This document shows, piece by piece, positions 1-5,593 of a stretch of 7,555 nt of DNA (positions are counted from its first letter, which is position 1; each line of letters begins with the position of its first letter). Origin of the DNA: an uncultured Eubacteriales bacterium (GTDB lineage: Bacteria > Bacillota > Clostridia > Peptostreptococcales > Anaerovoracaceae); NCBI GenBank assembly GCA_959021945.1, contig CAUEYG010000063.1, positions 1 through 7,555 of the forward strand, written 5' to 3'. Below the pieces are notes generated by a model. That model did not search any database. It was not told the DNA's origin and was given only the letters and a program-made list of their open reading frames with translations. Both the position numbers and the translations under genes were made by a program.

Positions 1-539
1 ATCAAAAGTGGTGGGATTATTCCGGGGAGCCTTTTAATCTGGGAGGGTATATCTGCCTGCGTTTTTCTATTATGTGGGGGCTGGCCTGCAGCTTTATCGT
101 GTACCTGGTGCATCCGACCATTGCCGGTCTTACAGCTCTCATCCCCCATACGCTGGGCGTTATCCTGCTTTCCATATTGGGCGCTGTGTTCCTTGTTGAC
201 TGTGCTGCAACCATTAAAACCATCATTGGTTTTAACCATGAATTAAAGAAGATCGACAGCAGTGCGGCTAAGTTGAAAAAAGTTTCCGATGAGTTGACAG
301 AGACGATCTACGAGACAGCAGTGCGGGCCAAAGAAGAAACCGCAGAGTTAAAAGCTCGCGTAGATGATGAGAAAAAGACGATTGATCAGCACAAAAAAGC
401 CTTGGCGGAAAAGCTCACTTACAGCCAGCGCAGGCTTTTGAAGGCCTTTCCCGGCGCTCGCTCTACCCGTTATGCCCCTGCCATGGAGGAAATGAAACGG
501 CGTCTCGAAAACTACATGAAAGAGAAAAGGAGATCATAA
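1..539 (+). CDS. CmpB-like membrane protein (putative ABC-transporter type IV family), 5'-truncated
   Basis: The gene runs in from the left edge; the first whole codon is at position 3, leaving 178 visible residues. The visible part opens with QKWWDYS, then PFNLGGYICLRFS and MWGLAC, which I recognise as the conserved core of the CmpB-like membrane family that Pfam calls putative ABC-transporter type IV. The ATG at 72 lies inside this conserved block, so it is not the true start. Two hydrophobic segments follow (roughly visible residues 21-42 and 48-66). The last ~110 residues are charged, rich in K, E and A, and should form a cytoplasmic helical or coiled-coil tail ending EKRRS. The family's biochemical role is not established; despite the name there is no ATPase motif here. 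The stop is one base before the next gene, whose ribosome binding site lies inside this gene's end, so the two are probably co-transcribed. The family call is confident, the function is not. Confidence 0.82.
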   Translation, partial: QKWWDYSGEPFNLGGYICLRFSIMWGLACSFIVYLVHPTIAGLTALIPHTLGVILLSILGAVFLVDCAATIKTIIGFNHELKKIDSSAAKLKKVSDELTETIYETAVRAKEETAELKARVDDEKKTIDQHKKALAEKLTYSQRRLLKAFPGARSTRYAPAMEEMKRRLENYMKEKRRS

Positions 540-540
540 A

Positions 541-1401
541 ATGAAAGTATTAAAAGTTATTTTTGCTCTAATTATATCCTTTGCACTGCTGTGCTCTCAG
601 GGCTTGCTCATGGCAGCCTTTTCCTGTGACAAGTCCTTTTCCGCTGATTCCGTTACAAAGGCAATCCAGGAAACAGATTTTACACAGCAGCTTTACGATC
701 AGGCTCTGGCGCAGTCCAATCAGGCGGCGGATGAAAAAGTGCAGGAATTTTTGCAGTCTGCCCTGAAAACAGATAAAGCTTCTGAATTAATTGGAGATTA
801 TGCCTCTTCTGCCATTGGTTCTATTTTGTACGGAAAGGAATATTCCCAGTTTACAAAAGAGGATTTGAATAATTTGGCTAGTGACAGCCTGGATGAGTTG
901 GAAAAAGCCTCCGGCGGCCTTATGACAGAAGCTCAAAAACAACAAGCAATGGACTATGTCAACGCTAACGGGGACCAGCTTGTGAAGGAAATCAATGATA
1001 CGCTGCCTGTTCTTGAAAGTGCAGCAGGTGTGAGCAGTGATGAAATGGCGGCAATTTCTCAGGTTCAAAAGATGTTGGGCGCTCCTGTGCGGGCAGCTAT
1101 GGCTGCAGCCTGTCTGATCTTAGGGATTATTCTCATTGCCCTTTTCTGGCGCAGCAAGCTGGGATTTGTCTGGTGGGCCATGGTCAGCTTTATTACCGGG
1201 GGCGTATTCGTGCTGTTAGGAAGCTCCAGCAGCCTGCTGACCAGTTATATCCAGGATTCTGGCGAGGGCACCACTTTTTCCTCCCTTTTAACAGGTATGT
1301 TCAGCCATGGGTTCTTATTTGTGGGCATTGCCGCACTGGCCTTTGCTGTGCTCCTCCTTGTTATTTGCCTGATCAGCCGAAAGGTGTCAGCAAGGGCATA
1401 A
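541..1401 (+). CDS. Membrane protein of unknown function with exported helical domain and three C-terminal membrane segments
   Basis: I do not recognise this 286-residue protein. Residues 1-27 are hydrophobic after a Lys-containing start and form a signal anchor or uncleaved signal peptide; C29 lies just after it but without a good lipobox. Residues 30-180 are hydrophilic, Ala/Gln/Asp/Glu-rich and likely helical, with no Trp and only one Gly-Gly pair (125-126), and probably lie outside the membrane. Three membrane segments follow at about 184-203, 208-228 and 256-279, ending in a short basic tail (SRKVSARA). The ATG has a good ribosome binding site (AAAGGAGA) and starts one base after the stop of the CmpB-like gene, so the two proteins are probably made together and may share a membrane complex; that partnership is inferred from position only. 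A short hairpin with a T-rich tail starts 13 bases after the stop. Confidence 0.85.
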   Translation: MKVLKVIFALIISFALLCSQGLLMAAFSCDKSFSADSVTKAIQETDFTQQLYDQALAQSNQAADEKVQEFLQSALKTDKASELIGDYASSAIGSILYGKEYSQFTKEDLNNLASDSLDELEKASGGLMTEAQKQQAMDYVNANGDQLVKEINDTLPVLESAAGVSSDEMAAISQVQKMLGAPVRAAMAAACLILGIILIALFWRSKLGFVWWAMVSFITGGVFVLLGSSSSLLTSYIQDSGEGTTFSSLLTGMFSHGFLFVGIAALAFAVLLLVICLISRKVSARA

Positions 1402-1414
1402 AAGGCCTGTCTCT

Positions 1415-1446
1415 AAAGCGGAATTGGCGCTTTTTATACCTTTTTT
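1415..1446 (+). terminator. Weak intrinsic terminator after the two-gene + strand operon
   Basis: AAAGCG (1415-1420) and CGCTTT (1428-1433) form a perfect 6-bp stem with a 7-base loop, followed by a T-rich tail broken by ATACC (to 1446). It begins 13 bases after the stop at 1401, a normal place for a terminator. The stem is short and moderate in G+C, so leakage towards the much stronger hairpin at 1638-1687 is likely. Its right arm and tail overlap the first AAAAAGGTATA-type inverted repeat, so the bases could fold in two competing ways. Confidence 0.35.
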
Positions 1447-1566
1447 GCAATTTACGCTAAAAAGGTATAAAACTTTAGGCCTGGCAGGCCCCAAAAATGA
1501 CAAAAACGGCCTCATTCCCCAAAAAGGCGGAAAATCGGCCTCTGTACCGTTGAAAATTTATATCTT

Positions 1567-1596
1567 TTTACACGGATTGCCTGAAAAAGGTATAAT
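1567..1596 (+). promoter_or_regulatory. Possible sigma-A promoter inside the repeat region
   Basis: TTTACA (1567-1572, one mismatch from TTGACA) is followed after 18 bases by a perfect TATAAT (1591-1596). Initiation would fall near 1603. The only thing downstream before the strong hairpin at 1638-1687 is about 35 bases with no reading frame, so the promoter, if real, would drive a short untranslated RNA. The -10 box lies within the right arm of the second stem-loop, so the match could be incidental. Confidence 0.35.
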
Positions 1597-1602
1597 AAAG
1601 TC

Positions 1603-1700
1603 CATTTGGCCGCTTTTCAATTTACAGCCATAAAACCAAAGCCGCTGTAAAGCAGATCCCACGAATGATCTGTTTCACAGCGGCTTTCTTTCTCTTTTTA
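1603..1700 (+). ncRNA. Candidate small RNA of about 95 bases ending in the strong hairpin
   Basis: This is an inference from a promoter-like pair (TTTACA-N18-TATAAT, 1567-1596) placed ahead of a strong hairpin with a pyrimidine-rich tail (1638 to about 1696). A transcript from about 1603 would have a 35-base unpaired lead containing CAATTTAC and a 21-bp terminator stem. It belongs to no RNA family I know. The alternative is that the hairpin is simply the shared terminator of the convergent genes. Confidence 0.22.
1638..1696. terminator. Strong hairpin terminator between convergent genes
   Basis: Arms 1638-1658 and 1667-1687 pair over 21 positions: 19 Watson-Crick pairs, one G-T wobble and one A-C mismatch, with an 8-base loop. 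The outer stem is AAAGCCGCTGT with ACAGCGGCTTT. On the + strand it is followed by a pyrimidine-rich tail (CTTTCTCTTTTT), a good intrinsic terminator. On the - strand the hairpin starts 28 bases after the stop at 1715 and is followed by GGTTTTATGG, a shorter U tract. It can therefore end transcripts from both sides and is probably where the importer operon and the 126-residue gene also stop. Confidence 0.85.
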
Positions 1701-1714
1701 TAGATGATGCGCAG

Positions 1715-2095
1715 TTATGACGGATTGACTCTCTTTTTCAGATCTGGCAGAGAGTCAATAATATGAATTACATCTGTCAAATCGTCAAAGAGCTCATCGA
1801 GCAAATAACCGATGCAGGCCTGGCGCACTTCATCCTCCATCTGATAGTCGTCATCCAGCAAGAGCGTAGTCAGTTTAAACAGCTGCATCAGCTTTGCAGC
1901 ATAGTAATCCTTGTTTTTTAAAATGGATACTTTGCGTTTCAACAAGCTTTCCAACATCTTTTCAACTTGAGGCGGCGGCGGAATCTCTATATCCGGGTCC
2001 AACTCATCCTCCATCTCCTCGAAACGAACGCATAAGGATTTTTCATATTCCAAAAGAAGCCTTTCAATATCCATTGACGTAAAATACTTTTCCAT
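1715..2095 (-). CDS. Small acidic protein of unknown function
   Basis: I do not recognise this 126-residue protein. It is acidic and probably all-helical, with no signal peptide or membrane segment, so cytoplasmic. A helical N-terminal part with an acidic run (EEMEDELDPD, 26-35) leads to a PPPP stretch (39-42), then a basic helix (KRKVSILKNKDYYAAKLM, 53-70) and Leu/Asp-rich helices (about 71-118, including LLLDDDYQMEDE at 78-89). The ATG is preceded by AGGGGGT four bases upstream, a good ribosome binding site. A promoter-like pair lies at 2136-2163 and a palindrome at 2122-2133. The gene follows the importer operon on the same strand at 108 bases, with no clear terminator between, so it may have both its own and read-through transcription. 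No function is proposed; the length, composition and ribosome site make it a believable gene. Confidence 0.75.
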   Translation of the reverse strand: MEKYFTSMDIERLLLEYEKSLCVRFEEMEDELDPDIEIPPPPQVEKMLESLLKRKVSILKNKDYYAAKLMQLFKLTTLLLDDDYQMEDEVRQACIGYLLDELFDDLTDVIHIIDSLPDLKKRVNPS

Positions 2096-2121
2096 AGTAC
2101 CCCCTGTTTTGCTGTCATCAT

Positions 2122-2133
2122 TACTATATAGTA
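2122..2133. promoter_or_regulatory. TACTATATAGTA palindrome, possible operator
   Basis: This is a perfect 12-base palindrome, extended by ATCA on the left and TGAT on the right with one extra T between the left flank and the core. It sits just downstream of the -10 box, over the expected start site near 2129, where a repressor would block the 126-residue gene. TACTATATAGTA-like sites are typical of small dimeric repressors such as the GntR/YtrA group, but no regulator gene is in the window, so the link is a guess. Confidence 0.4.
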
Positions 2134-2135
2134 TG

Positions 2136-2163
2136 ATTATACCGCAATTTGTCTTGTATTCAA
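2136..2163 (-). promoter_or_regulatory. Likely sigma-A promoter for the 126-residue protein gene
   Basis: Read on the - strand, TTGAAT (2163-2158, four of six consensus bases) and a perfect TATAAT (2141-2136) are 16 bases apart. Initiation would fall near 2129, leaving a leader of about 33 bases to the ATG at 2095 with its AGGGGGT ribosome site. The -35 box begins 41 bases after the stop of the last importer gene. Confidence 0.6.
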
Positions 2164-2203
2164 GTCATTATTTTCCCTAAAGCTGTAAATGATGCATCGC
2201 CTA

Positions 2204-2815
2204 TTAACTGTTTATCTCCGGGAGGGATACCTTTTTATTATAAACTTTTTCTGCCAGAGCCATATTATGAGTAACGACAACCAGCCCCAGCTGCCGCTCT
2301 TCCGCCGTTCTTCTGATTAGCTCCCAGATTTGCGCCTGTGTAATCACATCCAGCATTGTGGTAATTTCGTCACATATGAGGAACTTGCTCTGGGGCCCCA
2401 AAACCCGGGCAATGCAAAACCGCTGCAGCTCGCCTCCGGACAGCTCTGACGGCCACCGTTTCAGCCACTCCTCTTCAATACCCATAGCCTCCAACAACCC
2501 TTGATCGGGATTCCACGATTCCCGCAACGTCCGACTCATCTTCCACCTGGGATTGACAGCCTGCTCCGGATGCTGATAAATCATCTGCACTGGGCAATAT
2601 CCCTTTTGGGGAAGCGGTTCCCCATCCAGCAGCACCCTTCCCTGGGTCGGGGGCAAATATCCTGCCAAAATCTTTGCCAGAGTGCTTTTCCCATATCCGG
2701 AAGGCCCAACCAAGGCAATTCGATCTGATGAGGAAACGGTAAAATCAACGTCTTTCAAAATCCAGGGTCCCCGGTCGTGATATCGAAAGCTTATCTTTTC
2801 TGCTCTAAGTTGCAT
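2204..2815 (-). CDS. ABC importer ATPase, NikE/DppF-type, short form
   Basis: This is one of the two nucleotide-binding subunits of a peptide/nickel-type importer, acting at the inner membrane face. The 203 residues carry the whole ATPase core: Walker A GPSGYGKST (37-45), Q-loop Q81, signature LSGGELQR (125-132), Walker B FLICDE (145-150) with catalytic E150, the D-loop in TTMLD, and switch H183 in VVTHN. It stops soon after the switch, without the C-terminal oligopeptide-type extension that OppF/DppF proteins have; this short form is usual for NikE-like partners. The D-loop region reads ITTMLDVITQAQIW rather than the common TSALDVSVQ, a variant I associate with the Nik-like branch from memory. 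The ATG at 2815 has GAGGTG upstream and overlaps the preceding ATPase gene by 11 bases. It should pair with that ATPase as a heterodimer. No clear terminator follows. Confidence 0.9.
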   Translation of the reverse strand: MQLRAEKISFRYHDRGPWILKDVDFTVSSSDRIALVGPSGYGKSTLAKILAGYLPPTQGRVLLDGEPLPQKGYCPVQMIYQHPEQAVNPRWKMSRTLRESWNPDQGLLEAMGIEEEWLKRWPSELSGGELQRFCIARVLGPQSKFLICDEITTMLDVITQAQIWELIRRTAEERQLGLVVVTHNMALAEKVYNKKVSLPEINS

Positions 2816-3731
2816 GAATACACCTCACTTTTCCGCCTCTCAGCTCCCGCATGGAAATCTCTTGGCCGCATTCCCCTGTTCGCAGCGGGCATCGGTCCGC
2901 AAAAAGACAGCCCACAGGCAGTTTTCCTGCATAAGGCTGAGAGCCGCTGATAGGTTTAAACTCATTCTGGGGCAAAGCGTCGAGAAAGGCTTTGCTGTAA
3001 GGATGGCGCAGCCCATCCTGTCCTTTAGCAAAATCATCTGCAGGGCAGACTTCTACTGTTGTTCCTGCGTAAAACACAGCAATTCGGTCTGCTACATGAA
3101 GGGCAAGGTCAATATCATGAGTAATCAATAATACGCCACAGCCCTGGTCAGCCAGCTCCCGAAAGTTTTGCAAAGTCTCCATTGCCATGGACAGGTCCAG
3201 CCCCGGGGTAGGTTCATCTGCAATAATCAGCTTTGGCTCTTCCATAACTGCAGTGGAAATCAGCACGCGCCTTGCCATTCCTCCTGACAGTTGGAAGGGA
3301 TACAAATTTTCTGTTTCTTCACCCAAGCGATAACGCTGAAAAGCGCTTTTCACCTTATCCACAGTACCCCTGACGCCTTTCACCTGTTTTCCCACCTTCA
3401 TGAGAGGGTCAAGAAAATCAACAGACTGGGGAATAAAGACCATTTCCTTTCCCCTCAGCTCCTTTTGGCGCATTGGCGTAAGGGGCGCTCCCATATATTC
3501 CATCACACCTGTCACTGCAGCGTTTCCCGGCAGGATCCCCAATATGGAATGAGCCAGCAAGCTTTTGCCCGAACCGCTGGATCCCACTACTGCCAGGATT
3601 TCTCCTGGATAAACTTCTGCATCCAGAGAATGGATCACTTCCAAGTCAGATTTATTCCAGCCCCGATCATAGCGCTCAAAGGATACGGTAAGGTCTTTCA
3701 CTTTTAAAATCGTCTCTTTCTTCATCGTCAT
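2805..3731 (-). CDS. ABC importer ATPase, DppD/NikD-type, with C-terminal oligopeptide-type domain
   Basis: Of 308 residues, the ATPase core shows Walker A GSSGSGKS (50-57), Q-loop Q102, signature LSGGMARR (148-155), Walker B LIIADEP (168-174) with catalytic E173, and switch H205. After it comes the family's HPYS motif (243-246) and a C-terminal extension with four cysteines, C275, C281, C288 and C304, spaced as in the cluster that in some Dpp/Opp ATPases binds a [4Fe-4S] centre. I chose the ATG at 3731 because AGGAGG (3743-3738) lies exactly 6 bases ahead; a longer frame from 3755 would add eight residues, overlap the upstream gene by 14 bases, and place this ribosome site inside the coding region. 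The second ATG at 3725 is less well spaced. The gene starts 10 bases after the permease stop and overlaps the next ATPase by 11 bases. The two ATPases should form a heterodimer that powers the permease pair. Confidence 0.92.
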   Translation of the reverse strand: MTMKKETILKVKDLTVSFERYDRGWNKSDLEVIHSLDAEVYPGEILAVVGSSGSGKSLLAHSILGILPGNAAVTGVMEYMGAPLTPMRQKELRGKEMVFIPQSVDFLDPLMKVGKQVKGVRGTVDKVKSAFQRYRLGEETENLYPFQLSGGMARRVLISTAVMEEPKLIIADEPTPGLDLSMAMETLQNFRELADQGCGVLLITHDIDLALHVADRIAVFYAGTTVEVCPADDFAKGQDGLRHPYSKAFLDALPQNEFKPISGSQPYAGKLPVGCLFADRCPLRTGECGQEISMRELRGGKVRCIHAT

Positions 3732-3737
3732 CTGCCC

Positions 3738-3743
3738 CCTCCT
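3738..3743 (-). promoter_or_regulatory. Ribosome binding site deciding the start of the first ATPase
   Basis: A perfect AGGAGG, read 3743 to 3738, is six bases before the ATG at 3731. It overlaps the TAG stop of the upstream permease (3744-3742), so a ribosome finishing the permease can restart on the ATPase. It excludes the longer reading frame from 3755. Confidence 0.75.
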
Positions 3744-4617
3744 ACTCATTTCCACTGCCCGGATTCAGCAACATTCTCAGTTTATCCCCGATCAAGTCAA
3801 AGAGCATTACTGCAATCAGCAGCATCAAGCCGGGGAACAGACACAGCCACCATTTTCCCGTGACAATATATTTCATGGCCTCTGATAAAATCCCTCCGAT
3901 AGCCGGGGTGCCTGCGGAAAATCCAAAACCAAGGAAGGTCAGGGACGCTTCATGCATAATGGCGTGAGGAAACAGCAGCACCAATCCTACCAAATACACG
4001 GGCAGCACGTGGGGAATCATATGCTCCTTTGCCACTTGAGCTTTGGTTTTTCCCATTTTATAAGCCGCCTTCACGTACTGGGCATTTTTTATTTGCAGCA
4101 CCTCAGCTCTTACAATTCTTGTCAGCTCCGGCCAGTGGGTAACAGCGACAGCAACAGCAACGCCAACGCCGCCCCTTCCCATCATATAAGAAATTAAAAG
4201 GAGCAGAACTAAATGAGGCATCCCCATGCAGCAGTCAACGCACCAGTTGATGAGACGGTCTACTTTCCCTCCTGCTACTGCGGCCAGAACTCCAAAGACC
4301 AGGGCAATGACAGAACTAACAACAGACGCGGCAAAGCCAATCAGCAAACTGTTAGAAAGCCCTTTGACACAGCGCCAGAACATATCCCTGCCCATAAAGT
4401 CCGTCCCAAACAGATGGCCCGGGGAAGGGGAGATAAACTTGTTTTCATAATGCACACCGTACAAGTCAGGATTCATAACAAGCCCTGCTACAAGAATAAC
4501 CAAAAGGTAAAGGGCTGCCACTGACAAATACAGCACCATTTTCTTTTTTGTATTCATGGGCCGCCTTGGCAGCCTTGCCCTGTCCTCTTCGTTTTTAGCC
4601 AGTACCATATTAAGCAT
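3742..4617 (-). CDS. ABC importer permease, DppC/NikC-type
   Basis: This 291-residue integral membrane protein forms one half of the importer channel. Residues 1-26 are basic and cytoplasmic; the first membrane segment is about 27-48, followed by the family's FGTD-x-MGRD motif (70-78). Further segments lie near 88-116, 132-147, 150-161, 205-224 and 256-275. The ATPase-contacting EAA loop is at about 181-206 (YVKAAYKMGK to MIPHVLP). THWPELTR (160-167), FPHAIMHEASLTFLGFG (216-232) and KWWLCLFPG (255-263) are, as I recall, characteristic of a NikC-like branch from Gram-positive bacteria; His161, His203, His218 and His222 sit in or next to membrane segments. Cys126, Cys129 and Cys130 cluster before the third segment, which I do not recall as a family rule. 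The ATG has GGAAGGGGG just upstream and overlaps the preceding permease by 8 bases. Substrate not determinable. Confidence 0.92.
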   Translation of the reverse strand: MLNMVLAKNEEDRARLPRRPMNTKKKMVLYLSVAALYLLVILVAGLVMNPDLYGVHYENKFISPSPGHLFGTDFMGRDMFWRCVKGLSNSLLIGFAASVVSSVIALVFGVLAAVAGGKVDRLINWCVDCCMGMPHLVLLLLISYMMGRGGVGVAVAVAVTHWPELTRIVRAEVLQIKNAQYVKAAYKMGKTKAQVAKEHMIPHVLPVYLVGLVLLFPHAIMHEASLTFLGFGFSAGTPAIGGILSEAMKYIVTGKWWLCLFPGLMLLIAVMLFDLIGDKLRMLLNPGSGNE

Positions 4618-5593
4618 GATAGCCCCCTTCCTTTAAACGGGGATCTACAATGCCGTAAAGCACATTAGCAATAAAATTTCCCACAAACACAAACAGCGCG
4701 CTGAACATAGCGATTCCGATCAATAAAGGCGCATCTGCGTTCATAGCAGCCGATGTTACGGCGCTGCCAAGACCAGGGTAGGAAAAAACCGTCTCTGCCA
4801 GGGCAATGCCTCCAAAGAGTTCGCTAAAGGATGCGAACTGCAGGGTAATAGCCGGCATGGCCACATTTCTGAGGCCGTGCCGCATAACCAGCTGTTTTGT
4901 TGTTTCTCCTCTTGCTTTGGCAAATAGCATATAGTCGCTGTGGAGGATTTCAATCAGCTTTTGCCTTGTATATAACGTGATCTTGCTGATTCCCAAAATG
5001 CTGAGAGTAACAGCAGGCAAAATCATATGATAGATTCGATCCCACAAGGTGACATCTTCCGCCAATTTGTCCACGGGAACAGCTTGGCCCAGGGGGAACC
5101 AGCCTAAAAGGACGGAAAAGACGGTCAGCATTAAAAGCCCAAACCAAAATACCGGCGCAGATTGTAAAATAAGGCAAAAGGTCTTAATCCCTCTGTCAAA
5201 GAGGCTCCCTTTGCGAAGAGCAGCGAAGATCCCGGCAGTAAAGCCCAGAATGCCGGATAAAAGCCATGCTGCTAAAATCAGGGCCAATGAGTATTGAAAC
5301 CGCTGAAAAATAACGGTGCTCACCGGCATATTATAAGTGATGGAATTGCCTAAATCCCCATGCAGCGTGTGGCCTGCCCAGGTAAAAAAGCGTTCCACCG
5401 GAGGGTCGTTTAACCCCCAATATTCTGCAATTTCCTGTTTCGCCTCTTCTGACATGGTGGATTCTGAGCCTACATAGGCGGCCAAAGGGTCAACCGGTGA
5501 GGCGGAAACCAGTACAAAGGATAATATACTGATTGCCACCACCAGTGTCAGCATCCGAAATGTTGTAAAGCAAAGGTATTTTACTCGGTTCAT
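4610..5593 (-). CDS. ABC importer permease, DppB/NikB-type
   Basis: This 327-residue integral membrane protein is the other half of the channel. The first membrane segment is about 13-32, followed by the large extracellular part with SPVDPLAAY (32-40), YWGLNDP (58-64) and the family motif GDLGNSI (79-85). Further segments are near 101-126, 136-165, 188-206, 248-266 and 289-316. The ATPase-contacting EAA loop is AKARGETTKQLVMRHGLRNV (226-245), and ETVFSYPGLG (267-276) and YGIVDPRL (313-320) are standard for the DppB branch. I start it at the ATG at 5593, which overlaps the stop of the binding-protein gene as ATGA. The alternative TTG at 5605 would have AAGGA directly against it with no spacer, so is unlikely. 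AAGGA is about 12 bases before the ATG, which suggests translation by coupling to the upstream gene rather than by a free-standing ribosome site. Confidence 0.92.
   Translation of the reverse strand: MNRVKYLCFTTFRMLTLVVAISILSFVLVSASPVDPLAAYVGSESTMSEEAKQEIAEYWGLNDPPVERFFTWAGHTLHGDLGNSITYNMPVSTVIFQRFQYSLALILAAWLLSGILGFTAGIFAALRKGSLFDRGIKTFCLILQSAPVFWFGLLMLTVFSVLLGWFPLGQAVPVDKLAEDVTLWDRIYHMILPAVTLSILGISKITLYTRQKLIEILHSDYMLFAKARGETTKQLVMRHGLRNVAMPAITLQFASFSELFGGIALAETVFSYPGLGSAVTSAAMNADAPLLIGIAMFSALFVFVGNFIANVLYGIVDPRLKEGGYHA

Larger units (their letters stand above)
1402..1637. repeat. Structured intergenic stretch with two related inverted repeats
   Basis: No convincing gene is present here. 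Two stem-loops share the same arm: 1432-1445 with 1459-1472 (perfect 14-bp arms, core TATACCTTTTT/AAAAAGGTATA, 13-base loop), and 1559-1569 with 1584-1594 (11-bp arms with one G-T wobble, 14-base loop). The two units are 124-125 bases apart. CAATTTAC occurs at 1448-1455 and again at 1618-1625. GGCC occurs six times (1404, 1478, 1487, 1508, 1537, 1608), and AGGCCT at 1403-1408 could pair with the copy at 1477-1482, closing a larger structure round the first stem-loop. This may be the remains of a small palindromic repeat family, or a transcribed structured RNA; the sequence alone does not decide. Confidence 0.5.

Noticed and set aside
1424..1633. A 69-codon + strand reading frame in the intergenic stretch
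   Set aside because: It would start at TTG inside a hairpin stem without a ribosome site and runs through both inverted repeats; the composition follows the repeats rather than a protein.
2150..2203. Terminator directly after the last importer gene
   Set aside because: Only a short GATGCATC palindrome is present, with no G+C-rich stem and no U tract on the - strand, so I did not call a terminator there.
3291..3707. A 138-codon + strand frame opposite the first ATPase
   Set aside because: It is the antisense shadow of a well-conserved ATPase gene, rich in His, Phe, Ser and Cys, and has no sign of its own expression.
3732..3755. Longer start for the first ATPase at 3755
   Set aside because: AGGAGG is placed correctly for 3731 and would be inside the coding sequence of the longer form; the added residues MEMSRRGQ are translated from the ribosome site itself.
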